DNA from: an uncultured Pelagibacteraceae bacterium
Lineage (GTDB): Bacteria; Pseudomonadota; Alphaproteobacteria; Pelagibacterales; Pelagibacteraceae
Direction of reading: 5' to 3'
Length of the DNA: 54,665 bases
NCBI GenBank assembly: GCA_902525625.1
Contig: CABZHM010000006.1
Coordinates: 1 to 54,665, forward strand
The position numbers were made by a program, and so were the translations under genes. How positions within the stretch are numbered: position 1 is the first letter of the stretch; each line of letters begins with the position of its first letter. The notes under the pieces are model-generated. The model had not been told where the DNA came from. It worked only from the letters and a program-made list of their open reading frames with translations, and made no database searches. This document shows positions 8,598 through 19,795 of the stretch, piece by piece.

Positions 8598-11266
8598 TAA
8601 AATTGATAATTTTTTTTTAATTCAGCTTGTGCTGCAGCTAGTCTTGCAATTGGAACTCTATAAGGTGAGCAGGAAACGTAATTTAAACCAGCTCTAGAAC
8701 AAAAATCTATACTTTTTGGATCACCACCATGTTCACCACAAATACCTAACTTAATTTTTTTATTTTGTTTTTTTCCTTTAGTGACAGCTATTTCAACTAA
8801 ATCTTCTACACCTTCATCTATTGAAATAAACGGATCTATAGAAAAAATCTTATTTTCAATATAATCGTTTAAAAATTTACCACTATCATCTCTGCTTATT
8901 CCAAAAGTAGTTTGTGTCAAATCATTTGTGCCAAAACTAAAAAACTCAGCATGCTTTGCAATATCTTTTGCTTTAATTGCAGCTCTTGGTAACTCAATCA
9001 TCGTTCCAACTAAAAATTCTATTTTAACTTTATTTTCCTTTTGTACTTTTCTTGCAGTATTAATAACAAGATCTTTCATTATCTTTATTTCTGCCTCAGT
9101 CGACACAAGAGGAATCATTATTTCAGGAAATGCAGATTTTTGCTTATTTTTTTTTAATTCTGCCAAGCCTTTAAAGATTGCTTCACATTGCATTTCATAA
9201 ATTTCAGGGAATGAAATACCTAATCTACAACCTCTATGTCCAAGCATTGGATTTTGCTCATGAAGTTCATCAATTCGAGATTTTACCTCTTTAACACTTA
9301 TACCAACTACTTCTGCAACCTCTGAAATTTCTTTTTCAGATTTTGGTAGAAACTCATGTAATGGAGGATCAAGCAAACGTACTGTAACTGGTAATCCATG
9401 CATAATCTTAAATATTTCAACAAAATCTTTTTTTTGATGTGGTAAAAGCTTCAAGAGTGCTTTTAATCTGTCTTCCTTAGTTTTAGAAAGTATCATCTCT
9501 CGCACAGAAATAATTCTTTCTTCATCAAAAAACATGTGTTCCGTTCTGCATAAGCCAATTCCTTCTGCTCCAAAATCTCTTGCAACTTTTGTGTCTAATG
9601 AAGTTTCTGCATTTGTTCGTACTCTAAGTTTTCTAACATTGTCTGCCCAACTCATTAATTTTGAAAAGTCACCAGAAATTTCAGGTTTTATTGTTGGCAC
9701 ACTTCCTAAAATAATTCGTCCAGAGGACCCATCAATTGTAATTACATCACCTTCTTTAATTTCAAATGATGCAGTTTTAAAAATTTTTTTCTCATAATCA
9801 ATATCGATTTCACTCGTACCAGAAACACATGGTCTTCCCATTCCTCTAGCAACAACAGCTGCATGACTTGTCATTCCTCCTCTAGCAGTCAATATTCCTT
9901 TAGCAGCGTGCATACCCTGAATATCTTCTGGAGAAGTTTCCACTCTAACTAATATTACATCTTGCATCATATTATTAAGTCTCTCAGCCTCTTCAGATGT
10001 AAATACCACCTTTCCACTAGCAGCTCCTGGTGAAGCAGGTAAGCCATTTGCAATTATCTTTATAGAACTTTTTTCATCCAAAGTAGGGTGTAATAATGTG
10101 TCTAAAGAATTTGGATCTATTCTTAAAATTGCTTGTTTTTTTGAAATTAATTTTTCCTTTACCATATCTACAGCAATCTTAACTGCTGATTTTGCAGTTC
10201 TTTTACCTGACCTAGTTTGTAGGATCCATAATTTCTCATTCTCAACTGTAAATTCTACATCTTGCATATCTTTGTAATGAGCTTCCAACTTTTTTAAAAT
10301 TTTATGAAGCTTCAAATAAACTTTTGGCATAGACTCTTCCATAGAAAGTGCCTTAACTTTTGCCTCCCGTTTAGCCTTTTTCGTAATATATTGTGGTGTC
10401 CTTGTTCCTGCTACTACATCCTCTCCTTGAGCATTAATTAAATACTCTCCATAAATATTATTTGATCCGTCTGACGGATTTCTTGTAAAAACAACTCCAG
10501 TAGCACAATCGTTTCCCATATTTCCAAAAACCATAGATTGTACGTTAACTGCTGTTCCCCATTCAGACGGTATCTGATTTAACTTTCTATAAATTTTAGC
10601 TCTATTACTCTCCCAAGATAAAAATACTGCACTTATTGCTCCAAATAATTGTTGATAAACATCTTGAGGAAATTCTTTTTTTGTTTTTTCTTTAACAATA
10701 TTTTTAAAGTCTTTTATCAAACCATCCCAATCATCTTCATCAAGATCTGTATCCAGCAAAACTCCTTTGGTTAATTTATAATTTTCTATAAGTTCCTCAA
10801 AATGATAACTTTCTACCCCAAGAACAACATTTCCATACATTTGAATAAATCTTCTATAACTATCTTTGGCAAATCTTACGTTACATGTTTTATTAGCTAG
10901 TGCTTTAACTGTTTTGTCATTCAAACCAAGGTTAAGTATTGTATCCATCATACCGGGCATAGATACCCTGGCACCAGACCGTACAGATAATAAAAGTGGA
11001 TTTTTTAGATCTCCAAATTTTTTTCTCACGTCTTTCTCAATTACTTTTAATTCTTTTTTAATTTGGCTTACCAATGAAGAATTCAATCTCTTTTTATTTT
11101 GGTAAAAAAGATCACAGACGTTTGTTGAAATTGTAAATCCGGGTGGGACTGGAAGACCCATTCTTCCCATTTCTGATAAGTTAGCACCTTTGCCACCTAA
11201 AAAATTTTTGGGATTTTTAATTTTTTTAGAGTCTTTAGATTTAAAATTTAAAATCAACTTATTCAT
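8597..11266 (-). CDS. ppdK: Pyruvate, phosphate dikinase
   Basis: 889 residues, normal length. It interconverts pyruvate + ATP + Pi and PEP + AMP + PPi. Domain order is the N-terminal nucleotide-binding domain (LGGKGANLSEM), the swivelling phosphohistidine domain with GGMTSHAAVVARGMGRPC (catalytic His near residue 460), and the C-terminal PEP/pyruvate barrel with GICGEHGGDP holding the catalytic Cys. Its stop codon abuts the 3' end of the convergent tmRNA. Its start overlaps the glyS stop by 8 bases. With gap, pgk and class I fba at 43-46 kb it would support gluconeogenesis from pyruvate. Confidence 0.97.
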   Translation of the reverse strand: MNKLILNFKSKDSKKIKNPKNFLGGKGANLSEMGRMGLPVPPGFTISTNVCDLFYQNKKRLNSSLVSQIKKELKVIEKDVRKKFGDLKNPLLLSVRSGARVSMPGMMDTILNLGLNDKTVKALANKTCNVRFAKDSYRRFIQMYGNVVLGVESYHFEELIENYKLTKGVLLDTDLDEDDWDGLIKDFKNIVKEKTKKEFPQDVYQQLFGAISAVFLSWESNRAKIYRKLNQIPSEWGTAVNVQSMVFGNMGNDCATGVVFTRNPSDGSNNIYGEYLINAQGEDVVAGTRTPQYITKKAKREAKVKALSMEESMPKVYLKLHKILKKLEAHYKDMQDVEFTVENEKLWILQTRSGKRTAKSAVKIAVDMVKEKLISKKQAILRIDPNSLDTLLHPTLDEKSSIKIIANGLPASPGAASGKVVFTSEEAERLNNMMQDVILVRVETSPEDIQGMHAAKGILTARGGMTSHAAVVARGMGRPCVSGTSEIDIDYEKKIFKTASFEIKEGDVITIDGSSGRIILGSVPTIKPEISGDFSKLMSWADNVRKLRVRTNAETSLDTKVARDFGAEGIGLCRTEHMFFDEERIISVREMILSKTKEDRLKALLKLLPHQKKDFVEIFKIMHGLPVTVRLLDPPLHEFLPKSEKEISEVAEVVGISVKEVKSRIDELHEQNPMLGHRGCRLGISFPEIYEMQCEAIFKGLAELKKNKQKSAFPEIMIPLVSTEAEIKIMKDLVINTARKVQKENKVKIEFLVGTMIELPRAAIKAKDIAKHAEFFSFGTNDLTQTTFGISRDDSGKFLNDYIENKIFSIDPFISIDEGVEDLVEIAVTKGKKQNKKIKLGICGEHGGDPKSIDFCSRAGLNYVSCSPYRVPIARLAAAQAELKKNYQF

Positions 11267-13331
11267 TATTTGTTTTTAAAAATTGAAAATTCATAAAATT
11301 TTGAAAGGTTTTACATAACATATTTATAAGTTCCAAACGATTTTTTCTTAAATCTTCATTATCTTCATTTACTTTTACATTATCGAAAAATTCAAATACT
11401 TCTTTTTTTGCTCCAGCTAAGACTGATAAAGACTCTTCATAATTTTCATTATTATTTATGTCTGAATAATATTTTTTTATATCAGTAATCTTTTTAAACA
11501 AATTTTTTTCATAATCACTTTTAAAAATACCAGGATCTGTTGAATTATTTATTTCAATTTCTTGATTTTCCATTTCGCTTTGAAGTATATTGGAAGCCCT
11601 TTTATAACTTGATGTTATATCTATGACAATTTGATTATTAATAATTTTATTTATACATCTTGCTTTTTCGAAAGAAGAAAACAATTTATTAGCCGAAAAA
11701 TTTGAAATCGATGCCTCAATAATATCAAATCGAATATCTTTTTCTTTAAGGTAATATCTAAATCTATCTTTTAAAAAATTACTTAGATCATTTTTTAATT
11801 CTTTATTACCAAGAGTAAAATTTTGTCCTTGATATAGTCCAATAGAATAATTTAATAAATCATTTAATTTTAAGTCTTTTTTATTTTCAATTATTATTCG
11901 AATTATGCCGAGTGCCATTCTTCTAAGTGCAAACGGATCTTTTGAACTCGTAGGTCTTTCATCAATCCCAAAAAAACCAACGAGACTATCTATTTTATCT
12001 GTTATTGATAAAGCAACACTGAAAGGTTTTTTTGGTACAGCTGAGTCTAATCCAATTGGTAAATATTGTTCAGTTATTGATAAACAAATATCTTTATCAA
12101 AACCTTGTTGTTCAGAAAAATACCCTCCCATAATTCCCTGTAATTCAGGAAACTCACCAACTAAATCAGAAGTTAAGTCTGTTTTACAAACAGATGCTGA
12201 CAACTCTACTTTTTCTTTACTAATTAATAATTCATCAGATATCATTCCACCTAATTTTCTCATCCTTTGAACTTTATCAAAATAGGTTCCAAGTCCCTCG
12301 AAAAAATTAATTCTTTTTAGTTCAGATACCTTTTTTACTAAATTTTGTGCTTTATCTTTATTCCAAAAAAATTCCGCATCACTTAATCTAGCATCAACAA
12401 CTCTTTGATTTCCAAGTTTGATTAATCCTTTTTGGTCTTTTTTATTAGCAACAAGTAAAAATTGGTTTGTAATTTGATTATTTTTATCAATTGTAGGAAA
12501 ATATTTTTGATGTGACTGCATAGTCAAAATAAGTATTTCCCTCGGAATTGACAAAAATTTTCTATCAAAATCACATAGTAAAACATGTGGGCACTCAACT
12601 AAATCTGCAACCTCATCAAATAATTTTGAATTTTCTAAAATAAATAATTTTTTTTTACTTAATATCTTTGTGAATTCGTTTTGAATAAGTTTTTTTCTTT
12701 TAGTTTGATCAATAATCGTTCCATGATTCTTCAAAAATTTTTCATAAGATCTAAAATTCTTAAATACTCCTGTTTTTTCCTCAAAGTCCTTATCAATAAA
12801 AGTCTTATTTGATGAAATTAGATGGTAAAATTTGAAATCTATTATTTTTTTATCAAATACTGATAAAATAGACTTTAGTGGTCTTGCCCAATTAAGATCA
12901 AATTCACCCCATTTCATTGATTTTTTCCATTGGTGTCTACCTAATAGTTTAGGAATTAAATCTTTTAACAAATCTGAGATGTTCAAAGTTTTTGAGGTTG
13001 TTTTAAAAAAATAGAATTCTCCTTTTTCAGTATGACGTTTGATAAGTTGTTTTTGATCAATTTTATTTGATCTCAAAAAACCCTCAATTGCTTTGACAGG
13101 AGCACTAGTTTTGGGTCCTTTTATTTCTTCAGACCCAACTTTAATTTTTTTTTGTAAACCCTCAAAAACAATAATTACTCTGTTTGGAGTTGATAATGAA
13201 AAACTTTTTTTTGATTTTATAGATTTATAGGTAAAATATTTCCTAAAATCCTCTAAAAGTTTTTCACGAAAATTTTGTTGTGAGTTAGCTGGAATTTCTT
13301 CACTAAATAATTCTAAAAAAAATTCTGCCAT
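11259..13331 (-). CDS. glyS: Glycyl-tRNA synthetase beta subunit
   Basis: 690 residues from the ATG at 13331 (MAEFFLELFSEEIPA, the classic GlyS opening). The frame stays open upstream to 13439 inside glyQ, but the conserved start is one base after the glyQ stop, so I reject the 36-residue extension. With GlyQ it forms the alpha2beta2 synthetase; the beta subunit contributes tRNA binding and an HD-like region. Family features include DLVGEFPELQGIMG and DERPTSSKDPFALRR. The end overlaps ppdK by 8 bases. Confidence 0.96.
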   Translation of the reverse strand: MAEFFLELFSEEIPANSQQNFREKLLEDFRKYFTYKSIKSKKSFSLSTPNRVIIVFEGLQKKIKVGSEEIKGPKTSAPVKAIEGFLRSNKIDQKQLIKRHTEKGEFYFFKTTSKTLNISDLLKDLIPKLLGRHQWKKSMKWGEFDLNWARPLKSILSVFDKKIIDFKFYHLISSNKTFIDKDFEEKTGVFKNFRSYEKFLKNHGTIIDQTKRKKLIQNEFTKILSKKKLFILENSKLFDEVADLVECPHVLLCDFDRKFLSIPREILILTMQSHQKYFPTIDKNNQITNQFLLVANKKDQKGLIKLGNQRVVDARLSDAEFFWNKDKAQNLVKKVSELKRINFFEGLGTYFDKVQRMRKLGGMISDELLISKEKVELSASVCKTDLTSDLVGEFPELQGIMGGYFSEQQGFDKDICLSITEQYLPIGLDSAVPKKPFSVALSITDKIDSLVGFFGIDERPTSSKDPFALRRMALGIIRIIIENKKDLKLNDLLNYSIGLYQGQNFTLGNKELKNDLSNFLKDRFRYYLKEKDIRFDIIEASISNFSANKLFSSFEKARCINKIINNQIVIDITSSYKRASNILQSEMENQEIEINNSTDPGIFKSDYEKNLFKKITDIKKYYSDINNNENYEESLSVLAGAKKEVFEFFDNVKVNEDNEDLRKNRLELINMLCKTFQNFMNFQFLKTNNE

Positions 13332-13332
13332 T

Positions 13333-14214
13333 TTATATTTGTGTATCGATCCAAATTGAAGCAACGGATTTCGTAATTTCTCTGATACGTCCAATATATT
13401 CTGCCCTCTGTACAACACTGATGGCTCCTCTTGCATCAAGTATATTAAATATATGACTTGCTTTTAAGCATTGATCATAAGCTGGGAGCGATATTTTTTT
13501 ATTTATTAGTGATTTAGCCTCACTTTCGAACATATCAAATATTTTAAACAAATTTGAGGTATTAGCATGTTCAAAGTTATAAGCCGAAAATTCTTTCTCC
13601 GCTTGATGAAAAACTTCTCTATATTGAACATTTTCGTTATTCCAAATTAAATCATAAACATTATTTTTTTGTTGTGTGAACATACAAATTCTTTCTAAAC
13701 CATAAGTAATTTCTACTGAAACAGGTTTACATTCAAAGCCAGCCATTTGTTGAAAATATGTAAATTGAGTTATTTCCATTCCATCACACCAAACTTCCCA
13801 ACCAAGACCTGCTGCGCCTAAGGTTGGACTTTCCCAATCATCCTCAACAAATCTAATATCATGATTTTTATGATCAATACCAATTGTAGACAAACTATTT
13901 AAATAAAGTTTTTTAATATTTAATGGAGAAGGTTTAATTATAACTTGAAATTGATAATAGTGCTGAAGTCTATTAGGATTATCTCCATATCGTCCATCAG
14001 TCGGTCTTCTGGAAGGTTGCACATAAGCCGCTTTCCATGGTTTTGGTCCAAGTGACCTCAGAGTGGTAGCTGGATGAAAAGTTCCTGCTCCAACTTCCAT
14101 GTCATATGGTTGTAAAATTATACAACTTTGTTTACTCCAATATTTTTGTAGATTTAAAATTGTATCCTGAAAAGTTTGAAATTTCGGTTTTTTTTTACTT
14201 TTTTTAAAGGCCAT
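13333..14214 (-). CDS. glyQ: Glycyl-tRNA synthetase alpha subunit
   Basis: 293 residues, normal length. This is the catalytic class II subunit that activates glycine. Visible signatures are [46 protein letters not shown] and the tail [18 protein letters not shown]. It is followed after one base by glyS and overlaps the upstream S49 peptidase gene by 11 bases. The C-terminus is a little shorter than in E. coli (about 303 residues), with nothing catalytic missing that I can see. Confidence 0.97.
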   Translation of the reverse strand: MAFKKSKKKPKFQTFQDTILNLQKYWSKQSCIILQPYDMEVGAGTFHPATTLRSLGPKPWKAAYVQPSRRPTDGRYGDNPNRLQHYYQFQVIIKPSPLNIKKLYLNSLSTIGIDHKNHDIRFVEDDWESPTLGAAGLGWEVWCDGMEITQFTYFQQMAGFECKPVSVEITYGLERICMFTQQKNNVYDLIWNNENVQYREVFHQAEKEFSAYNFEHANTSNLFKIFDMFESEAKSLINKKISLPAYDQCLKASHIFNILDARGAISVVQRAEYIGRIREITKSVASIWIDTQI

Positions 14215-15010
14215 ATTTTTGCCAAATAGACTTTTCTTCTAATATATTTGCGACCTGATCTACGTAATCGTTAGATGATGATAATTTCTTACTCAACCAA
14301 CTTTTGGATTTTTCGAATTTTTTGATTATTACATCTTCTCCAAATTTTTCTCTCAACACCTGATTGGCATCACCTATTTCATCAATTAAACCGAGTTCTT
14401 TAGCTTTAGTTCCAGACCAAAACTCTCCAGAGAATAACTCAACTTCTGATTTCTTTAATTTTGCGCCTCTACTTTTTTCAACAACGTTAATGAAATCTTT
14501 ATGCAAATCTAATTGTATATTTTTTAATCTTTCTATATCTTCTTTTTTTTCATCAAGAAACGGATCGAGAGTACTTTTATTTTTACCAGCAGTGTGAACT
14601 CTTCTTTCAACTCCAATTTTTTTAATTAACTCTGTAAAACCAAATGACGAATAAATTACACCTATAGATCCAATAATTGAACTAGAATTTGCATAAATTT
14701 CATCACCAGCACATGCAATCAAATAACCTCCAGATGCAGCAATATCCTCAGCAAAAACCATTACCTTTTTTTTATTTTTTTTCGCTTGTTGTCTAATAAA
14801 ATTAAAAATCAAGTGTGATTGAACAGGTGATCCACCAGGAGAATTAATTGTTATAGCAACACATGGTGCTTTTTTTACAGAAAAAGCCTTTAAAATTATC
14901 TCTTCTTGACCTGAAAAATCTATACCTTGTTTAAATTTACCTACATTTCCGATAACACCAGTTAATTTAATATGAGGAATAGTTTTCTTCTTTTTAAAAA
15001 TTGAGAGCAT
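14204..15010 (-). CDS. S49-family serine peptidase (SppA/SohB-like)
   Basis: 268 residues, one protease domain. Expected nucleophile Ser93 (AASGGY) and general base Lys145 ([11 protein letters not shown]) are both present, with INSPGGSP at 55-62 forming the oxyanion region. The single-domain size fits the short SppA/SohB type that cleaves membrane-embedded signal peptides or membrane proteins. There is no obvious N-terminal transmembrane helix, only the basic [10 protein letters not shown], so attachment may be peripheral. It heads the group peptidase-glyQ-glyS-ppdK and is divergent from ispB. Confidence 0.9.
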   Translation of the reverse strand: MLSIFKKKKTIPHIKLTGVIGNVGKFKQGIDFSGQEEIILKAFSVKKAPCVAITINSPGGSPVQSHLIFNFIRQQAKKNKKKVMVFAEDIAASGGYLIACAGDEIYANSSSIIGSIGVIYSSFGFTELIKKIGVERRVHTAGKNKSTLDPFLDEKKEDIERLKNIQLDLHKDFINVVEKSRGAKLKKSEVELFSGEFWSGTKAKELGLIDEIGDANQVLREKFGEDVIIKKFEKSKSWLSKKLSSSNDYVDQVANILEEKSIWQKYGL

Positions 15011-15123
15011 AATAAATCTTTATAAAATTTTTGTATTAATTTAAAGACACCTTATAATTGAAGATTTAGGTGCGTCAATTGATAAGTATCAAATGAAACT
15101 TATTACACTAATTTGCTCACAAT
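15011..15123. promoter_or_regulatory. Divergent promoter region between the S49 peptidase gene and ispB
   Basis: 113 bases without a gene. For ispB (plus) TTGATA at 15079-15084 and TATTAC at 15101-15106 are 16 bases apart and would start transcription about 12 bases before the ATG. On the minus strand a TATAAA-like box near 15020-15025 may serve the peptidase operon, without a clear -35. AT-richness makes these weak calls. Confidence 0.35.
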
Positions 15124-16137
15124 ATGGGAAGCGTAATACAACTTAAAAAACAAATTAATAACTCTTACTTTCAACTTAAAAACTCAGTTGAAAATAAGTT
15201 AATACAAGTTGAAGAAAAAATTAAATCAAAATTAGACAGTAATGTTGAGTTAGTCCAAAAAATGACAGATTATCATTTAAATACTGGTGGCAAAAGGTTA
15301 AGAGCCTTATTAACTTTAGGCTCATCAAAGTTGTGTGGTTATACAAAAGGTACCAGAGATATTAATTTAGCAGCTTGTGTGGAATTAATTCATGCTGCAA
15401 CATTGATGCATGATGATGTTATAGATAATGGTTCAATTAGAAGAGGTAAAAAAACGCCAAATGCGATCTGGGGTAACCACTCTTCTGTTCTAGCCGGCGA
15501 TTACCTTCTAAGTAGGTGTTTTGAAATGATGGTAGAAGATGGAAACATTGAAGTTTTAAAACTATTATCATCAACATCATCAATAATTGCTCAAGGTGAA
15601 ATTTTACAACTCCAGCATAAAGGTGAAGTTGATATGCTTGAAGAAACTTATTTGAAAATAATTTCTTCAAAGACGGCTGAGTTATTTGCTGCTGCAACTA
15701 AAGTAGGAGCAATTTTACCAGAAATGAAAACTAAAGAGAAAGAGGCTTTAGAGTTTTATGGTAGAAATTTGGGTTTAACTTTTCAAATTGCCGATGACAC
15801 TTTAGATTATAACTCAGAATTAAAACTATTTGGAAAAAATATTGGTCAAGACTTCTATGAGGGAAAAATTACGCTACCAATAATTCTTTTGTTCCAAAAA
15901 GCTAATAATGATGAAAAAGAAACTCTTAAAAAAACTTTTGCAAAAGAAGGAAGAAATCAGAATGATTTAAATTATACTTTATCCTTAATAAAAAAATACA
16001 ATATTATTAATGGATGTTATCAAAAAGCTAAACATTACATTAATTTATCATCGAATTCATTATCAGTTTTTAAAGATTCCGAGGAAAAAGATATTCTTGA
16101 AAATTTAACATCTTTTAGTTTATCAAGAAACTTTTAG
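15124..16137 (+). CDS. ispB: Long-chain trans-polyprenyl diphosphate synthase (octaprenyl type)
   Basis: 337 residues. It extends FPP with IPP to make the ubiquinone side chain. The first Asp-rich motif is DDVID (97-101, in AATLMHDDVIDNG). The second, ADDTLDYN, is at 223-230, and GGKRLRALL is at 55-63. Length and the small residues before the first motif fit a long-chain rather than a C15/C20 enzyme, but chain length cannot be fixed by eye. The ispA (C15) paralogue is at 19792-20664. Its 3' end overlaps convergent pdxH by 4 bases. Confidence 0.93.
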   Translation: MGSVIQLKKQINNSYFQLKNSVENKLIQVEEKIKSKLDSNVELVQKMTDYHLNTGGKRLRALLTLGSSKLCGYTKGTRDINLAACVELIHAATLMHDDVIDNGSIRRGKKTPNAIWGNHSSVLAGDYLLSRCFEMMVEDGNIEVLKLLSSTSSIIAQGEILQLQHKGEVDMLEETYLKIISSKTAELFAAATKVGAILPEMKTKEKEALEFYGRNLGLTFQIADDTLDYNSELKLFGKNIGQDFYEGKITLPIILLFQKANNDEKETLKKTFAKEGRNQNDLNYTLSLIKKYNIINGCYQKAKHYINLSSNSLSVFKDSEEKDILENLTSFSLSRNF

Positions 16138-16760
16138 GGACTTAAAAGACTTTTTGTCCAATCATTATTTGCTGTCAATTTGTACTTTAGTCTTTCGTGT
16201 ATTCTATTATCTCCATCTAGCCAGAATTCTATGCTTGTAGGTTTTAAATTCCAGCCAGACCAATGATTTGGTCTTGGAACATTATTTTGATCTTGGTATT
16301 TATTCTTAAATTTTTCTAATGATTTTATTAATTCCTCTCTATTGATTAATTCACTACTTTGTTTTGATGCCCAAGCTCCAATTCTACTTTCGTAGGCTCT
16401 AGAATTAAAATAATCGTCAGCTACCTCTTCCTCTACTTGGTTCAAAGTACCTACAATTCTAATTTGCCTTAACAAACTTTTCCAATGGAAACACATCGTT
16501 GCATTAGGGTTTTCTCTTATTTCGTTCCCTTTCTGACTATTAAGATTAGTATAAAAAACAAATCCATTTTTATCGTAACCTTTAAGTAACACCATCCTTA
16601 CTGATGGAACACCTTGTTTTGTTGCAGTTCCCAGAGCTAAAGCATTTGGATCATTAATTTCATTCTTTTTTGCCTCTTCGTACCAACTTTCGAATAATTT
16701 AAATGGATCATCTATATCTAGAAAGCATTTATTAAGCCCTAGTGAGTTTTTTTCATTCAT
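16134..16760 (-). CDS. pdxH: Pyridoxamine/pyridoxine 5'-phosphate oxidase
   Basis: 208 residues. An FMN enzyme that makes pyridoxal 5'-phosphate in the salvage and last biosynthetic step. Visible signatures are DPNALALGTATKQGVPSVR, MVLLKGYDKNGFVFYTN, SQKGNEIRENP, and the C-terminal NHWSGWNLKPTSIEFW with RIHERLKY. Short gaps and overlaps tie it to ispB (convergent) and aroC (divergent, 33 bases between starts), so its promoter must lie in or near that short gap. Confidence 0.96.
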   Translation of the reverse strand: MNEKNSLGLNKCFLDIDDPFKLFESWYEEAKKNEINDPNALALGTATKQGVPSVRMVLLKGYDKNGFVFYTNLNSQKGNEIRENPNATMCFHWKSLLRQIRIVGTLNQVEEEVADDYFNSRAYESRIGAWASKQSSELINREELIKSLEKFKNKYQDQNNVPRPNHWSGWNLKPTSIEFWLDGDNRIHERLKYKLTANNDWTKSLLSP

Positions 16761-16793
16761 AATTTTAACAAAATAATTTATACAATATAGATA

Positions 16794-17876
16794 ATGTCAT
16801 TTAATACTTTTGGAAAGGTTTTTCGTTTCACAACATGGGGAGAGTCTCATGGTCCTGCAATCGGCTGTATAATTGATGGTTGTCCCCCACTAATAAACCT
16901 TAATGAACGAGATATTCAGATAGAACTTAACAAAAGAAAACCTGGTCAATCTAAATTTACAACTCAAAGAAAAGAGAGTGATAAAGTAGAGATACTTTCG
17001 GGGGTCTTTGAAGGCAAAACAACTGGAACTCCAATATCTTTAATTATTTATAACGAGGATATGCGCTCAAAAGACTACAATGATATTAAAAATAAATTCA
17101 GACCAGGTCATGCTGATTATACCTATTTTAAAAAGTATGGAATTAGAGATTATAGGGGTGGTGGAAGGTCTTCAGCAAGAGAAACTGCTTCAAGAGTTGC
17201 AGCAGGAGCTGTAGCAAAAAAAGTTTTGGAAAAAAAATTGGGAAAAAAATTTAAAATATCTGGTGCTGTTACACAACTTGGAATTCTTGGATGCGATACA
17301 AACAAGTGGGATGAAAAAATAATCTATAAAAATCCGTTTTTTTGTCCTGATAAATCAATGGTTAAAATGTGGGAAAAATATCTTTTAAGTATTAGAAAGG
17401 CAGGTTCATCTTGTGGTGCTATAATTGAAATTAGAGCTAATGGTATTCCGGCAGGACTGGGGGCACCAATTTACTCAAAACTAGACTCTGATATTGCATC
17501 TGCAATGATGAGTATTAATGCAGTAAAAGGTGTTAATATTGGTTCTGGAATGAATTCTGCTAAGTTATCAGGAGAAGAAAATTCAGATGAAATTTCACAA
17601 TCGAAAAATAAATTAAAGTTTAATTCAAATAACGCAGGTGGAATTCTTGGTGGTATCTCTTCTGGTCAACAAATAATCGTTTCATTTGCTGTGAAGCCCA
17701 CTTCATCAATTTTAAAAAGCAGAAAAACAATTAACAGATTTGGAAAAAATACTAGTATATCTGTTAAAGGACGGCATGACCCATGTGTTGGGATCAGGGC
17801 AGTTCCAGTAGGTGAAGCTATGCTATCATGTGTTTTGCTTGATCATTATTTATTGAATCAAGCTCAATGCGGATAA
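16794..17876 (+). CDS. aroC: Chorismate synthase
   Basis: 360 residues, normal length. It converts EPSP to chorismate with reduced FMN, the last step of the shikimate pathway. Visible signatures are [15 protein letters not shown] at the N-terminus, [20 protein letters not shown] in the middle, and the C-terminal [19 protein letters not shown]. It stands alone on the plus strand between pdxH and dxs, with 5 bases to the convergent dxs stop. Confidence 0.97.
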   Translation: MSFNTFGKVFRFTTWGESHGPAIGCIIDGCPPLINLNERDIQIELNKRKPGQSKFTTQRKESDKVEILSGVFEGKTTGTPISLIIYNEDMRSKDYNDIKNKFRPGHADYTYFKKYGIRDYRGGGRSSARETASRVAAGAVAKKVLEKKLGKKFKISGAVTQLGILGCDTNKWDEKIIYKNPFFCPDKSMVKMWEKYLLSIRKAGSSCGAIIEIRANGIPAGLGAPIYSKLDSDIASAMMSINAVKGVNIGSGMNSAKLSGEENSDEISQSKNKLKFNSNNAGGILGGISSGQQIIVSFAVKPTSSILKSRKTINRFGKNTSISVKGRHDPCVGIRAVPVGEAMLSCVLLDHYLLNQAQCG

Positions 17877-17881
17877 ACAAT

Positions 17882-19795
17882 TTATTTTTGTTTTTGTAAA
17901 ATAATATTTGAATTTAATACATCTAAAATTTGTTCTTCAATAGAAATACTATCTAGATTTGCCAGTTTATACATATTGTCAGGTTTGTCTTGGTCAATAA
18001 AAATATCTGGAAATTTCATTGATCTAAATTTTAAATTTGAGTCCATTAATCCTTTTTTCGTTAAAAAATCAATTACATGAGAACCAAATCCACCAATTGA
18101 TCCCTCTTCAATAGTTAAAATTGCCTCGTGCGTTGTTGCTAATTGCCATATCAAATTTTCATCTAATGGCTTGGCAAATCTCGCATCCACTATTGTAATG
18201 TTGATACCTTTTTTTTTTAAATTTTCTGATGCCTTTAGACTTTCACTTAATCTTGCACCAAAGTTTATTAAAGCTAACTTTTTACCCTCTTGAACAATTT
18301 TTGATTTACCAATCTCTATTTTTTCATTAATTGAGGGCAATACTGACCCAATACCAGTTCCTCTAGGATATCTGAATGCACAGGGTCTATCATTAATGTC
18401 AGTAGAGGTATTAATCATTCTAACCAACTCAGCCTCATCACTTGCGGCCATTACAATAAAATTTGGGAGTGTTGCTAAATAAGTCGTATCAAAACTACCT
18501 GCATGTGTAGGCCCATCAGCTCCAACTAATCCTGCTCTGTCTATTGCAAATCTCACAGGTAAACTCTGTATTGCAACATCATGAACAACTTGATCGTAAG
18601 CTCTTTGAAGAAATGTTGAGTAAATTGCTGCATAAGGTTTATAATTCTCAGTAGCTAAACCAGCAGCAAATGTAACAGCATGTTGTTCAGCAATACCAAC
18701 ATCATAAGTTCTATCTGGAAATTCTTTTCTAAAATTGCTTAATCCAGTTCCATCTGGCATAGCCGCAGTTATTGCTACTATTTTACTATCCTTTTTTGCG
18801 TGTTGTATCAGTGTATCAGCAAAAACTTTAGTATATGATGGTATTTTACTGGAACCTTTTTCCTGTTTTCCAGTCCTTACATTAAATTTAGATACTCCAT
18901 GATAGTGATCTTTCGCTTCTTCAGCAAAAGAATAGCCTTTTCCTTTTTTTGTTTTGATGTGAATTAATATTGGACCTTGGTGTTTTGAGTCCCTCGCATT
19001 TCTTAATATTGGAATTAATGAAGAAAGGTCATGGCCATCTATAGGACCAATATAATAGAAACCTAATGAGCTAAATAAAGTACCGCCAGTTACAGCTGAT
19101 CTTAATAAATCTTCAGCTTTACCTGCTTTTGCACTAAATCTTTTCGAAAATGCTGATGTAATTAATTTTATAGTTTCTCTTAAACTAAAATAGATTTTAC
19201 CAGAAAAAATTTTTGCTAAATATGTTCCCATTGCTCCAACAGGTCTTGCAATTGACATATCGTTATCATTAAGTATCACAATCATTTTAGTCTTTGAAGC
19301 ACCAGCGTTATTCATGGCTTCATAAGCCATACCTGCGCTTATTGCACCATCACCAATCACCGCTATAACATTCTCCGATTTCTTTGATAATTTATTTGCT
19401 TCTGCAATTCCTAGAGCTGATGAAATTGAGGTGGAGCTATGAGCAGCTCCGAAAGGATCATATTCACTTTCTAAACGCTTCGTAAATCCCGAGAGCCCTC
19501 CTCCTTGTCGAAGCGTTCTTATTTTATCTTTTCTACCTGTTAAAATTTTATGTGGATAACTTTGGTGTCCTACATCCCAAATTAATTTATCATTTGGTGT
19601 ATTAAAAATATAATGTAGTGCAACGCTTAATTCTACTACACCTAAACTAGCACCCAAATGTCCTCCAGTGACTGATACTGCATCAATCATTTCCTCTCTT
19701 AATTCATCAGCAACCTTTTGCAGTTTTATTTCAGGAACTTTTTTTAAGTCTGATGGGAAATTAATTTGATCTAAAAATTCGAATTTTTTTTTCAT
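17882..19795 (-). CDS. dxs: 1-Deoxy-D-xylulose-5-phosphate synthase
   Basis: 637 residues, normal length. It condenses pyruvate and glyceraldehyde 3-phosphate, with thiamine diphosphate, to the first intermediate of the MEP isoprenoid route. Visible are [18 protein letters not shown], the metal-binding [29 protein letters not shown], and the transketolase-like pyrimidine domain with [18 protein letters not shown]. Its start overlaps the ispA stop by 4 bases. The xseB-ispA-dxs order is widely conserved in proteobacteria. Confidence 0.97.
   Translation of the reverse strand: MKKKFEFLDQINFPSDLKKVPEIKLQKVADELREEMIDAVSVTGGHLGASLGVVELSVALHYIFNTPNDKLIWDVGHQSYPHKILTGRKDKIRTLRQGGGLSGFTKRLESEYDPFGAAHSSTSISSALGIAEANKLSKKSENVIAVIGDGAISAGMAYEAMNNAGASKTKMIVILNDNDMSIARPVGAMGTYLAKIFSGKIYFSLRETIKLITSAFSKRFSAKAGKAEDLLRSAVTGGTLFSSLGFYYIGPIDGHDLSSLIPILRNARDSKHQGPILIHIKTKKGKGYSFAEEAKDHYHGVSKFNVRTGKQEKGSSKIPSYTKVFADTLIQHAKKDSKIVAITAAMPDGTGLSNFRKEFPDRTYDVGIAEQHAVTFAAGLATENYKPYAAIYSTFLQRAYDQVVHDVAIQSLPVRFAIDRAGLVGADGPTHAGSFDTTYLATLPNFIVMAASDEAELVRMINTSTDINDRPCAFRYPRGTGIGSVLPSINEKIEIGKSKIVQEGKKLALINFGARLSESLKASENLKKKGINITIVDARFAKPLDENLIWQLATTHEAILTIEEGSIGGFGSHVIDFLTKKGLMDSNLKFRSMKFPDIFIDQDKPDNMYKLANLDSISIEEQILDVLNSNIILQKQK

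Noticed and set aside
13332-13439. N-terminal extension of glyS by 36 codons into glyQ
   Set aside because: The family-typical start MAEFFLELFSEEIPA is at 13331, one base after the glyQ stop; the upstream residues resemble nothing in GlyS.
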